Source of the DNA: Lactiplantibacillus daoliensis
GTDB taxonomy: Bacteria; Bacillota; Bacilli; Lactobacillales; Lactobacillaceae
Assembly: GCF_005405005.1 (NCBI RefSeq)
Contig: NZ_BJDH01000010.1
Coordinates: 1-64,000 of the forward strand
Length of the DNA stretch: 64,000 nt
Direction of reading: 5' to 3'
In this document: positions 8,501-15,989 of the stretch, one piece after another
Numbering within the stretch: the stretch's first letter is position 1
How the letters are laid out: each line of letters opens with the position of its first letter
The notes under the pieces: model-generated
What the model was told of the DNA's origin: nothing
Databases searched by the model: none
Seen by the model: the letters and a program-made list of their open reading frames with translations, nothing else
Translations under genes and position numbers: made by a program

Positions 8501-9727
8501 ATGCGCTTGAACCACTTTGAACCCTTGTTTAGCAGGAATTGAATCATTCAGTTCTGCCAAAGTATCATAATTTAATTGATTACTATAGGTAAAGACGAAT
8601 GGTGCCGCGACACCTAAGACAACGACTAGCGCAATCAAAGGATAGCGAACGGCATTCTTCGAAATGCCATGCCACATCTTGCTAGTACTACCACCCGCGA
8701 AATTCTTAGATGGCCAGAATAACTTCGGTCCGAGTAATGCCATGAAAAATGGATTTAAAGTTAACAAAACTAACAACAGAATGGCTACCGCTACGGCGAC
8801 CCCAACAGCGGAACGATAAATCGAGAAGTTAGCTAATCCCAGGGCACTAAACCCAATTAACAGTGAGGAACCACTATACAGAATTGTCCGGCCAGCTATT
8901 CTCAACGCCCGCCCAGTCGCAGCGACTGGACTATCGCCATGACTGAGTTCTTCTTTGAACTGATCAAACATCAAAATGTTGTAGTCCGTCCCAATCCCAA
9001 AGAGGACCACGACCATAAAGACTTGCGTAAAGTTAGATAGTGGGAAATTGAATTTCTCAACTAAATTCATCACAATACTTAACGAAATAATGAACGATAG
9101 ACCAACTGACAATAACGACACAATTGGCGTAATTGGTGATTTGAAGACTAATGTCAACACAATGAAAATGAAAATGACGGTAATAATTTCAGTCTTCTGT
9201 AACCCAGTTTCCGTTTCTTGCGTGAAATCATCATTTAAGATGTCACTCCCAGTGACGTACGTTTTAACGCCACTAGTCTTGGCACCGTCGGTAATATTTT
9301 TCGTCATATTAGTAACAGTCTGATTTTCACCGACCATTAGTTGTAATAATTGCGTCGATTTATCCTTAGAGATCAATTGCTTTTTCGCAGCGGCATTATC
9401 GCTCGCTGCGGTCATTGATTTCACATGATATTTTGACTTCTGGACCTTGAAACGTTGAATCGTCCCATCGATTTCTTGCTTCTGAGTCGCAGTTAGCGGT
9501 TTATCACCGTTACTAAACACAACGACCACTTGGCGCGTATTATTTTGATGACGCCCCCAATGGTTTTGAATAACAGACGCGACCTGACTCTTCGCGCTAC
9601 TTGGCAACTGTGTCTGGCCCTTATCACGGACCAAACCGCTGACATTTGGCAAGAAGATGATGGCCGCCACCATCACTACTAACCAAACAACAGCCTGAAT
9701 GGTAAATTGTCTACGGCTCCCTTTCAA
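5576..9727 (-). CDS. Giant MmpL/RND-family membrane protein with long coiled-coil outer domain
   Basis: At 1383 residues this is the largest protein in the window. It has an N-terminal helix (about 8-27), an MmpL helix bundle (about 180-340) with the GIGTDYN motif, a very long extracytoplasmic region (about 390-1160), and a second helix bundle (about 1180-1360) with the matching GVDYSIFLMMKYREF motif. The paired motifs identify the proton-coupled RND/MmpL family (lipid, glycolipid or drug export). The outer region is built from repeated LASG, LNSG and LTAG units with Ser/Gly/Ala-rich heptads, the pattern of YhgE/Pip-type proteins, and is predicted to be coiled coil. An internal near-duplicate occurs: the stretch with YTNGVYTVNNGLNELNG is present twice. 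A TetR-type regulator lies divergently upstream with a palindrome between them, so the gene is probably inducible. The substrate is unknown. Confidence 0.82.
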   Translation of the reverse strand: MKGSRRQFTIQAVVWLVVMVAAIIFLPNVSGLVRDKGQTQLPSSAKSQVASVIQNHWGRHQNNTRQVVVVFSNGDKPLTATQKQEIDGTIQRFKVQKSKYHVKSMTAASDNAAAKKQLISKDKSTQLLQLMVGENQTVTNMTKNITDGAKTSGVKTYVTGSDILNDDFTQETETGLQKTEIITVIFIFIVLTLVFKSPITPIVSLLSVGLSFIISLSIVMNLVEKFNFPLSNFTQVFMVVVLFGIGTDYNILMFDQFKEELSHGDSPVAATGRALRIAGRTILYSGSSLLIGFSALGLANFSIYRSAVGVAVAVAILLLVLLTLNPFFMALLGPKLFWPSKNFAGGSTSKMWHGISKNAVRYPLIALVVVLGVAAPFVFTYSNQLNYDTLAELNDSIPAKQGFKVVQAHFSKGTAEPSTLYIKSDHALNNEKDIKTIDNLTRQLKKVKGVKTVASVSQPGGAEIGDLYVKKQLGTVTTGMDSASKGLTKISSGLDSASSQLKGSNMSSGVSGAKTLADGAKTLSTGLVTYTNGVYTVNNGLNQLNGSTGTLASGVNKLTAGSQQVTTGLNTLNSKTGALSSATGQLASGSNTLAKGVVTYTNGVYTVNNGLNELNGQTGTLSSKVGELFDGTSNLSSSLDSLASQNGTVADKQNELIGSIGQLQSGSAEIANQLTTMQTEINDGNTTQSKTDLAKLTAGLSELNSSMDELQQLSSSMGSAKDDADNFKTVFSTAQTPIKSDMGTIQSALESASSADNVKTGATNASVDANAVASAAIAAAGSAATSEQKAAISSAVTSQVNAQNSANNSSSTATTKAGSSTDASAGLKALSDLQTQLNNISTAAAKLQDLSTNMDKLSKLTTLATDSKTANTKAIEAITKLEGSITDVQNALNGNGTAANPGFVPSMNSLSSNLSKLQTGAATLASSINGYTGYVSQAATGANKINNGVGTLNASIPTLTNAIGALTAGTNQLAANSSSLNSGAAQLASGNSQLNAQVPALASGVSQLASGSSQVTSGLTTLQGQLPTLVSAIGALDAGTNKLVANSAALTSGASQIAAGNQTMYTTLQSLVGQMDTLQKGLVTASDGTKTINKGVGSANSYLVGLKKSDAANTYYVPKSTLKGKTYKTALNTYMSDNYHATKLTIVLKDNPSSKAAMNKISAIQTQAQNTLKGTSLGGSTIAIGGQTSETNDTQAIASSDFIRTAAIMLVGILLALMVITRSVLQPFYILGTLLLAYIMSLSITRMLSSWLMGQDMLTWNTPFFGFIMLIALGVDYSIFLMMKYREFDNTAATPSTRIVRASSVIGAVVLSAALILSGTFAALMPSGVLTLIQVAMVVIIGLIILVFAIPTVIPALIRLTYPLTDNMEDDSTTDDSTKRSHK

Positions 9728-9856
9728 TGTTATATCCCTTCCCTAATTCAGATTCTAAAACGACATCGTGACATTTAATCAACAATGTGTTTAAATAATA
9801 ACAACATGTTAGTTGAAAATTACAGAAAATTCAAGCAACAATTTTCATAATTTCGT

Positions 9857-9895
9857 CATTAAATAAACAACAGTGGCGAAATTGTTTACTTAATG
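9857..9895. promoter_or_regulatory. Operator-like inverted repeat between the MmpL-like gene and its TetR-type regulator
   Basis: CATTAAATAAACAA (9857-9870) and TTGTTTACTTAATG (9882-9895) are inverted copies with one mismatch. They lie 15 bases before the start of the regulator gene and about 130 bases from the MmpL start. A second perfect inverted repeat, GAAAATT (9825-9831) with AATTTTC (9840-9846), lies beside it. This is the usual place for a TetR operator. Binding is inferred. Confidence 0.5.
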
Positions 9896-9909
9896 AGGTG
9901 AAATAATTA

Positions 9910-10485
9910 ATGGTAGGAACAAAAAATAATCGCCGCGCCAAAATGACGGAACGGCTCATCCAAAACAGCCTGATTGAATTGTTACAAAACCAACCAATTA
10001 ATGAAATTACAGTGACTGCCGTCTGCAAATTAGCAGACATTAATCGTGGGACCTTCTATGCCCATTATGAAGATGTGAAAGATTGCGTCCACACGATCGA
10101 AGAAGACGCCACGGCAGAGTTACTTGCCGTCATTAATGAACACACTGATCCCAATTCATTGCACGCCATTTTAACGGGAATCTTCGAAATCGTGAAGAAA
10201 CGCCATGCGGTCACCTCATTTATCCTCACCACTGATCAAGACTTCTTAATGCGATTCATCGCCATTACCAAACGAGAAATTCTCGAAGATGACCGCATCA
10301 AGATTGCCAATATTGACCCTCGTGAAGGCGAGTACATGTTTGAATATTACTTAAATGGCATCGTCGGGGTTGTTCGCTACTGGCTCAAGACTGGTCTAGA
10401 AGAATCACCTGAACAGTTGGCCAATTACATTAATGATTGGTGGTATCGTGGCAAACCGTTCAAAGATATTCCAAACAAATCTTAA
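9910..10485 (+). CDS. TetR/AcrR-family transcriptional regulator
   Basis: The 191-residue regulator has an N-terminal TetR helix-turn-helix (about 10-58): MTERLIQNSLIELL, then ITVTAVCKLADINRGTFYAHY, the characteristic recognition segment. The C-terminal ligand or dimer domain (about 75-180, ending LANYINDWWYRG) looks like the TetR_C domain of lactobacillal and DhaS-like proteins. It is divergent from the MmpL-like gene and almost certainly controls it and itself through the palindromes at 9825-9895. The start ATG is preceded by GAGGTG about 10 bases upstream. Confidence 0.88.
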   Translation: MVGTKNNRRAKMTERLIQNSLIELLQNQPINEITVTAVCKLADINRGTFYAHYEDVKDCVHTIEEDATAELLAVINEHTDPNSLHAILTGIFEIVKKRHAVTSFILTTDQDFLMRFIAITKREILEDDRIKIANIDPREGEYMFEYYLNGIVGVVRYWLKTGLEESPEQLANYINDWWYRGKPFKDIPNKS

Positions 10486-10634
10486 CGATTGTTAGTCAAT
10501 CACAACCTTTCTTAAACAACCTAAAACAATAACTAACAAAATCATCATGGTTCGGTCCGCAAAGCATTCACATTTTATCAGTATGATAATCCTTGTATTA
10601 TTGATAAGGTCATACTGAAAGTGAAGTGTTCCAT

Positions 10635-10865
10635 ATGTTACTGGATAATAACCCACGCATTAAAAATATCATGGCGGCTAAAATAGTGAAAGTATTCTAT
10701 CCTCAAATCATTGTGAAAACTGAATCAGGCCAATACTTTCCAGTTAATGTCAGCGGATCTGAATTGAGTGACTCACTTTTCTGGGAAACAGTCCAAGATA
10801 TTTGGCGGGCCCAGCTCTGGGTGCCAATCGGCCGTCATTTTCATCAATTGTTGGCAGATGATTGA
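10635..10865 (+). CDS. Small orphan protein, paralogue of the 25411-25659 product
   Basis: The 76-residue acidic-basic protein begins MLLDNNPRIKNI and contains KVFYPQIIVKTESGQY, then LFWETVQDIW and LWVPIGRHFHQLL. It matches the product at 25411 over its whole length, with about half the residues identical. I set the start at ATG 10635 because the paralogue begins at the same residue. The ribosome site is weak. No signal peptide or membrane helix is present, so it is probably cytoplasmic. It stands alone, with no operon partner and no clear terminator within 50 bases. I do not recognise the family or function. Conservation of two separated copies argues that it is a real gene. Confidence 0.65.
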   Translation: MLLDNNPRIKNIMAAKIVKVFYPQIIVKTESGQYFPVNVSGSELSDSLFWETVQDIWRAQLWVPIGRHFHQLLADD

Positions 10866-10967
10866 CTTTTACCTCAACCCGATGTCAGATTGCTCAACTA
10901 ATTGATAACCATCCTAAATCTAACAAACTAAACTTGCTGCGACCTTGACTCACATCAAGGTCACCAA

Positions 10968-11006
10968 AAAAGTCCTACAAAACCATCATCGGTTTGTAGG
11001 ACTTTT
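10968..11006 (-). terminator. Terminator of the alarmone synthetase unit
   Basis: AAAAAGTCCTACAAAACC (10968-10985) pairs with GGTTTGTAGGACTTTT (10991-11006). On the minus strand the stem runs into a T run. It touches the stop codon of the synthetase gene. Confidence 0.85.
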
Positions 11007-11696
11007 CTAACGGGCACGTTTTGGTGGTTGCTGATCATACATCCGTTCCTTAATGTCGTCCATTTCTTGATCTAATTGCGTAATCAAGTGAGCCTTTTCG
11101 GTTAAGGAATGGCGCAGCGCCGCCTGATTAGGAACATTCTTCTTATAATTCAATTCATGTTCCAACGACGCCCAGAAATTCATGGCAATCGTTCGAATCT
11201 GTAATTCAACTTCAATGATGTTTGGACCATCCACCGTATAAATTGGCACACCAAGAATCAAATGTAAGCTTTGATACCCATTCGCTTTAGGGTGGTTAAT
11301 ATAATCCTTTACCTTCAACACTTTTAAATCCGCTTGCGTCGCTAATAAGTCTTCCACCGTTTTAACATCACTTAAAAACCGGACAATTAGGCGAATGCCC
11401 GCAATATCATGTAAATTATTAAAAACAGCTTCCAAAGTCAATGGCAATTGCTTACGTTGCATCTTGCCAATAATGCTCTCCGGTGACTTAATTCGTGACT
11501 GCTTGCTGTCGATCAAGGCGTAGCCATAACGTAATTCATATTCCCGACTAATATAATCCAGCTTGTCTAGAACAAGTTTCATCGCAACTTCATAACGTAA
11601 TGAATACGCTCTCAATTGATCGACCGCTTGTAATAACTCCGGCTGTGCTGGTAATAGTACATCTGGTTCATCTGCTTGAGACTCTGTCTTACTCAC
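11007..11696 (-). CDS. Small alarmone synthetase, RelA/SpoT-domain (RelP/RelQ type)
   Basis: The product would transfer pyrophosphate from ATP to GDP or GTP, making (p)ppGpp in the cytoplasm during stress. Family motifs are in order: RIKSPESIIGKM (ATP/G-loop side), DIAGIRLIVRF, HPKANGYQSLHL, then VELQIRTIAMNFWASLEHELNYK. There is no HD hydrolase, TGS or ACT domain, and the length of about 230 residues fits single-domain synthetases. I place the start at GTG 11696 (VSKTESQ) because TTGGAGCG lies 9 bases before it. A longer frame to 11813 would overlap the upstream gene by 70 bases. It is the second gene of a two-gene unit, 46 bases after the first. RelP and RelQ cannot be told apart by eye here. 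Confidence 0.85.
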   Translation of the reverse strand: MSKTESQADEPDVLLPAQPELLQAVDQLRAYSLRYEVAMKLVLDKLDYISREYELRYGYALIDSKQSRIKSPESIIGKMQRKQLPLTLEAVFNNLHDIAGIRLIVRFLSDVKTVEDLLATQADLKVLKVKDYINHPKANGYQSLHLILGVPIYTVDGPNIIEVELQIRTIAMNFWASLEHELNYKKNVPNQAALRHSLTEKAHLITQLDQEMDDIKERMYDQQPPKRAR

Positions 11697-11742
11697 TTTG
11701 CGTATCGCTCCAATGACTTTTGCAGGCCTGTTTAGACCCACA

Positions 11743-12030
11743 CTATTGAGTGGTGACGACCCATTCACGGACAATCTGATCATAATCGATTTGGTATTGT
11801 GCTTCGCCAGCACTGTAACCTAGACGACCACTAACGTCTTTAAACTCACTCGGAATTAAGCCGTGACTTTCGAGTACCTTCAAATGCCCCACGACCATCC
11901 GATCTTTTGAAAAATGCTCAAATCGGTGCCAGAAACGTTGAAAGCTTGCAAAATCAACGACGTCAAAAACCTCATTGCGCAAAACTTCGGCATCAAATTC
12001 AAGCCGAACATTCGAACTTTTTGGTGTCAA
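11743..12030 (-). CDS. Unknown small protein co-transcribed with the alarmone synthetase
   Basis: The 95-residue protein starts at TTG 12030 with GGAGG nine to ten bases before it (product MTPKSSNVRLEF). The sequence is mixed, charged and without membrane segments. It has VVDFASFQRFWHRFEHFSKD in the middle and ends IVREWVVTTQ. No motif is recognised. Its position directly upstream of the synthetase, with no terminator between, suggests joint expression. A regulatory or stress-related role is only a guess from context. Confidence 0.65.
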   Translation of the reverse strand: MTPKSSNVRLEFDAEVLRNEVFDVVDFASFQRFWHRFEHFSKDRMVVGHLKVLESHGLIPSEFKDVSGRLGYSAGEAQYQIDYDQIVREWVVTTQ

Positions 12031-12130
12031 TTGCGTTTCCTCCAATTATTCTTAATACTTCAATCATAAGCATAATCATGTCATGGTGCAATCATTAACT
12101 CGTGAATCAGGTCGGCCTTAACCGGAAATT

Positions 12131-12161
12131 AAAAAAAGTTCGAGCATCTAGTCTCGAACTT
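12131..12161 (-). terminator. Terminator of the FAD oxidase gene
   Basis: AAGTTCGAG (12136-12144) pairs perfectly with CTCGAACTT (12153-12161). The minus-strand T run is at 12131-12137. Confidence 0.88.
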
Positions 12162-12172
12162 TCCTTTTTCAC

Positions 12173-13567
12173 TTAATTAATTTTCCGTTTAGGATTTAAA
12201 ATACCCATTGGATCAAATAACGCTTTGATCTGATGTTGTAATTGATCGACGTCTTCACCTAACTCAGCGTTGTTCCATTGATTTTTTAACATTCCAACGG
12301 CGTGTTCACCGGTAATCGTCCCACCGAGTGCTAAAGTCTTGTGGAACATTTCTTGCAAGGCAACGATCACGTTATCTGGCACTTTGGTGGCCTCCTTTGG
12401 CCAAACCAACGTTGGATGCACATTTCCGTCACCGGCATGCCCCGCCGTGTAAATCTTAACGTCTAACCGTTTTGCCAAATCTGAAATGTAATCCATTAAT
12501 GGCGCCAACTGTGACAACGGCACGGCCATGTCTTCCATAATATGATTTTGGCCGGCAAAGACAGCTGGTAGCATATCGCGCCGCAATTTTTCTAATTGAG
12601 CTTGCTCTTCCGGCTTAGTCGTTATCGTGACGTTGCTGGCATCATTTTCCGCCAACAATTTACGCACAAGTTGCATGCTAGCTTCACCGCCATTGTCGAG
12701 CTTGAAGATTAACATGGCGGCACTATCTGACGCATAGTGGGTGTCTTCATAGCGATCCAATGCAGCCACGGTTTGACCGTCCAATGCTTCCAGCATGGTT
12801 GGATAAACGCCAGAAATCCGAATTGCCGCAACAGCTTTAGCTAGCTTAGTCATGTTATCAAAGAACGCCATGCCCATGACTGGTGTTCCAAGTGGAATTG
12901 GCATTAATTTGACGATAACTTCCGTGATAATGCCCAGCGTTCCTTCAGAACCAACCATCAACTGTGTCAAATCATAGCCAAATGCTTGCTTCAACGTTCG
13001 ACCACCGAGTTTGATTTCACGGCCATCTGCCAGCACAGCCTTCAAACCGAGGACGTTATCTTTAGTGGCACCATACTTCACCGTACTCATACCACCGGCA
13101 TTAGTCATGACATTGCCGCCAATACCAGAAATTGGCTTCGAGCCAGGATCTGGCGCATAGAACATGCCTTCTTTACGCGCAGCTTGATCCAAGTCACCAT
13201 TAATAACACCGGGCTCCACGACAGCCAAAGAATCAGCTTTACTGATTTCCAAGATGTGGTTCATTTTAGCGGTCGATAGAATCAACCCACCCGTAATACC
13301 ATCTGATCCAATGACAGTGCTGGTCGTTTGTGATTGCGGAATCACTGGCAAATGATATTTACGAGCAATCTTCAAAGTTCCCTGAATGTCTGCGGTGGAA
13401 TGTGCTTCAATATACGCTAACGCCAAACCACTATCATCATCCGTAAGCCGTTTGCTAAAAGAAAATTTATTTAACGTGTCTTGATCAGTAAAAACATGCT
13501 CAACTGGCACTGCTGCGGTTAAATCCGCCAAAATATCCGCGTCCGAAAACGCTTTAAATGTTGTCAA
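12173..13567 (-). CDS. FAD-binding oxidase, GlcD / D-lactate dehydrogenase-like
   Basis: The 464-residue flavoprotein is of the vanillyl-alcohol-oxidase fold. The FAD-binding PCMH domain spans about 35-215 and includes VIPQSQTTSTVIGSDGITGG, then PGSKPISGIGGNVMTNAGG (pyrophosphate loop) and VGSEGTLGIITEV. The C-terminal oxidase domain includes AGHAGDGNVHPTL (metal and substrate His cluster) and ends GEHAVGMLKNQW, then DPMGILNPKR. The family oxidises 2-hydroxyacids such as D-lactate or glycolate. No GlcE or GlcF partner is adjacent, so it probably works alone. The start is TTG 13567 with GGAGATG eight bases upstream; no better ATG is nearby. Substrate is inferred from family only. Confidence 0.85.
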   Translation of the reverse strand: MTTFKAFSDADILADLTAAVPVEHVFTDQDTLNKFSFSKRLTDDDSGLALAYIEAHSTADIQGTLKIARKYHLPVIPQSQTTSTVIGSDGITGGLILSTAKMNHILEISKADSLAVVEPGVINGDLDQAARKEGMFYAPDPGSKPISGIGGNVMTNAGGMSTVKYGATKDNVLGLKAVLADGREIKLGGRTLKQAFGYDLTQLMVGSEGTLGIITEVIVKLMPIPLGTPVMGMAFFDNMTKLAKAVAAIRISGVYPTMLEALDGQTVAALDRYEDTHYASDSAAMLIFKLDNGGEASMQLVRKLLAENDASNVTITTKPEEQAQLEKLRRDMLPAVFAGQNHIMEDMAVPLSQLAPLMDYISDLAKRLDVKIYTAGHAGDGNVHPTLVWPKEATKVPDNVIVALQEMFHKTLALGGTITGEHAVGMLKNQWNNAELGEDVDQLQHQIKALFDPMGILNPKRKIN

Positions 13568-13784
13568 ACTAACATCTCCAATTCATCAAATTATTCTACG
13601 TGATTAGTATAAGCTAACTTTTTATAATTAGCTGCATATATGTCTTCAAATCCATTTGCACACTTTCCTTTCAAAGTGTTCGTGATGGTATCTATTTTTT
13701 GAATTAAGTACACTCAAAATAGGTATTTTTAAGTCGGCCGCTAAAAAGGTATGCTTACAGCTGTAGATTCAAAAGGAGGACACT

Positions 13785-14816
13785 ATGCGACATATGGGAC
13801 ATTCAAGAGTACGACCGTGGGTGATCGCAGGGGGCTTAATCGCGCTCATTGCACTCATTACCGTGGGAGTCATTATTCGTCAAGCCCAGGCACGCTACCA
13901 GTCTGTCTATACGGGGTCAGATGCCAGCCAGACGATTAAGGCCAACCAACCAATCAGTCTCTTATTGCTAGGTGTCGACACTGGGGCTGATGGTCGTATT
14001 GACAAAGGCAATTCAGATACTATCATGATTGTCACCATCAATCCTAAGACTGAAAAGACCGTGATTACCAGTATTCCGCGTGACACGTTGGCCGAAATGG
14101 TGGGCACGAAAGAAACCAACGTCCAAAAACTAAACGCAGCTTATAATATTGGTGGCTCTAAGATGGCGAAGGCTAGCGTAAGCAAGTTATTCAACGTTCC
14201 GATCAACTATTACGCCACCATTAACATGGGCGGTTTAAAACAAATCGTGGATGCCGTGGGTGGTGTCACTATTACGAGTGACATGGACGTTACCTTTGAC
14301 CACATCACCACGACCAAAGGAACTCATCATTTAAACGGGACACAAGCATTGAGCTATACACGAATGCGGTATCAAGATCCCCGTGGCGATTATGGTCGCC
14401 AGCTTCGGCAGCAACAAGTCATGCGTGCCGTTTTAACTAAATTGGCTAAAACGAGCACCGTTTCGCATTACAGTGAGCTGTTAAGTTCACTCAAAGGAAA
14501 CCTTAAAACCGACCTTAGCTTTGACGATTTAGTCACATTGGCTACTCATGATCGTGCAAATATGAAAAATATCAAATCGACCCAAGTCGTCGGAACTGGT
14601 GCCTGGATCAATACGAGTTCCTATCAGATTCTAAGCACGAAAAAGCTTCAAACGGCATCCGATGACATGCGCACACAATTAGGACTATCAACAGAATCCT
14701 TGAGTAACATGGAAACAAAGCTCAATAAACTCAATCCAACTTACGACGGCATCAACAATCAGAATTACAATACCAATGGTTTAGACACGATTACCTATAC
14801 AGACGGCACTTATTAA
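13785..14816 (+). CDS. LytR-CpsA-Psr (LCP) family cell-wall glycopolymer ligase
   Basis: The 343-residue protein has a short cytoplasmic N-terminus, one membrane anchor (about 12-35) and an extracellular LCP domain (about 60-215). Motifs are LLLGVDTGADGR, DTIMIVTINP and TSIPRDTLAEM (Arg/Asp of the active site), NAAYNIGG, then GTQALSYTRMRYQDPRGDYGR (Arg-rich phosphate-binding site). Family members transfer teichoic acid or polysaccharide from lipid carriers onto peptidoglycan. AAAGGAGG precedes the ATG. The C-terminal tail (TYDGINNQNYNTNGLD) is polar. A plausible terminator (14941-14989) lies beyond a repeat fragment that follows the gene. Confidence 0.92.
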   Translation: MRHMGHSRVRPWVIAGGLIALIALITVGVIIRQAQARYQSVYTGSDASQTIKANQPISLLLLGVDTGADGRIDKGNSDTIMIVTINPKTEKTVITSIPRDTLAEMVGTKETNVQKLNAAYNIGGSKMAKASVSKLFNVPINYYATINMGGLKQIVDAVGGVTITSDMDVTFDHITTTKGTHHLNGTQALSYTRMRYQDPRGDYGRQLRQQQVMRAVLTKLAKTSTVSHYSELLSSLKGNLKTDLSFDDLVTLATHDRANMKNIKSTQVVGTGAWINTSSYQILSTKKLQTASDDMRTQLGLSTESLSNMETKLNKLNPTYDGINNQNYNTNGLDTITYTDGTY

Positions 14817-14821
14817 CTAAG

Positions 14822-14937
14822 GGTTGAACCGGTCCTTCGTTCACATATTATCAACAACAACCAGAAGCGGCAGTAATCGACTAGTTTTCAACGCCTGATT
14901 ATTGACATAGTGGCACAGACCGGCAATTATTAATCAA
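14822..14937 (-). repeat. Fragment B of the structured repeat (one end only)
   Basis: About 115 bases match the terminal part of copy A (roughly 515-636), including AGTAATCGACTAGTTTTCA, the CAGACCGGCAATT end and a degraded version of the arm around GAACCGGTCC. Everything beyond the first hairpin arm is missing. It lies between the LCP gene and its apparent terminator. Confidence 0.7.
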
Positions 14938-14940
14938 AAT

Positions 14941-14989
14941 ACACGTTCCAACATTGTTTAGCAGTCACAATGTTGGAACGTGTGTTTTT
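14941..14989 (+). terminator. Terminator downstream of the LCP gene
   Basis: ACACGTTCCAACATTGT (14941-14957) pairs perfectly with ACAATGTTGGAACGTGT (14967-14983), followed by GTTTTT. It lies 125 bases from the stop, with repeat fragment B between. Confidence 0.88.
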
Positions 14990-15085
14990 GTATTCTCAAT
15001 TAAGTTAAAGTGGCCCGCTGACCGTATCTGTTTCAAAACAGACATAGTTATTTTTGAAGTTCAAGGCAGCCGATCGAAGCCACGC

Positions 15086-15352
15086 TCAAGCAATTAACGA
15101 TCCTTGCCAATTTTTGAATAATGTAATTAAACCGCCCGTGTTATCATTAAACTCATATTTTTTATTTTTCGTGGCGGCAATAGCCGAATCATGTTTAATT
15201 CGTAAATCGCTCATCCGTAGCGTCAGCTCAAACGGTTTGAAAGTTTGAGTTGACCTAACCTTGATCCAATTCGCACGATGGTCAGCGACAACGTAAAAGT
15301 ACTGTGTCAGTGCCGTTTTTAGATCAGTCTGTTTTAAAATACCCGTTTCCAT
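15086..15352 (-). CDS. Hypothetical small protein
   Basis: The 88-residue reading frame starts METGILKQTDLK and ends LITLFKNWQGSLIA. It is polar and basic, without membrane segment or recognised motif. The start is ATG 15352 or the GTG just before it; AAAGGA lies 12-17 bases upstream, so translation signals are only fair. A TTGACC box is visible further upstream. I cannot assign a function, and it might be a remnant of a longer gene. Confidence 0.45.
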   Translation of the reverse strand: METGILKQTDLKTALTQYFYVVADHRANWIKVRSTQTFKPFELTLRMSDLRIKHDSAIAATKNKKYEFNDNTGGLITLFKNWQGSLIA

Positions 15353-15583
15353 CACGCACGCCCCATTTCCTTTAATTCCTATTATTAGGATAAGGGATGA
15401 AACGCATTTCAGGTCAAGCAAAAACGATTAAAAAATTTAAACTGAAATTTTAATTGTTACACTTTAATAACACTTACTTAAAGTACTAGGCTTATTAGTC
15501 AAATGGTTGTACTATATACTTAAATGTTAATTCACTGGCTTGCTAATCGTGCAAGTTATCTCAAGTTAAAGGAGTTGCCCACC

Positions 15584-15895
15584 ATGATTAAGACTGAACC
15601 AGTTCATCAGCAGAAATTTTGCTACCTAATTGAATTAACCGGTGATATCCATACTGATTTACTCGCCTCACTCTCGGCTGATGAGCAAAAACTGGGCGAT
15701 TGGGAACGCGTTTATTCCGCCAAACTGCCAACTTGGCGTCTCTGGTCTGACGAAAATGCCGACACCATTCGCTATGTAGTCTCACACGTGATTGCCCGGT
15801 ACTCACTGCCGCAGAATGATTATTGGTTAATTCAATACATTGGCACGGATCACCAACATCCAACGATGTTACACCCACGTTTCCACACACGCTAA
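15584..15895 (+). CDS. Hypothetical protein of 103 residues
   Basis: The start is ATG 15584 behind AAAGGAG, giving MIKTEPVHQQKFCYLIELTG and continuing to HPRFHTR. The protein is soluble, rich in Trp and Tyr (WERVYSAKLPTWRLW, NDYWLIQYIG), with no recognised domain. A good terminator follows. It appears monocistronic. Confidence 0.65.
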   Translation: MIKTEPVHQQKFCYLIELTGDIHTDLLASLSADEQKLGDWERVYSAKLPTWRLWSDENADTIRYVVSHVIARYSLPQNDYWLIQYIGTDHQHPTMLHPRFHTR

Positions 15896-15928
15896 GTTGA
15901 TCATCAATTTAATAATGAAGATAGCAAC

Positions 15929-15956
15929 GGAACTCGATTTTAGAGTTCCTTTTTTA
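15929..15956 (+). terminator. Terminator after the 103-residue gene
   Basis: GGAACTC (15929-15935) pairs with GAGTTCC (15943-15949), followed by six T. Confidence 0.8.
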
Positions 15957-15989
15957 ATCGCCGATTTGTAAGGAAACTTCGCCAACTGA

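Noticed and set aside
15364-15395. TGAAATGCGTTTCA as a cre site
   Set aside because: The palindrome has TGCG at the centre instead of the required NCGN, so it fails the consensus core. It might be an operator of another protein.
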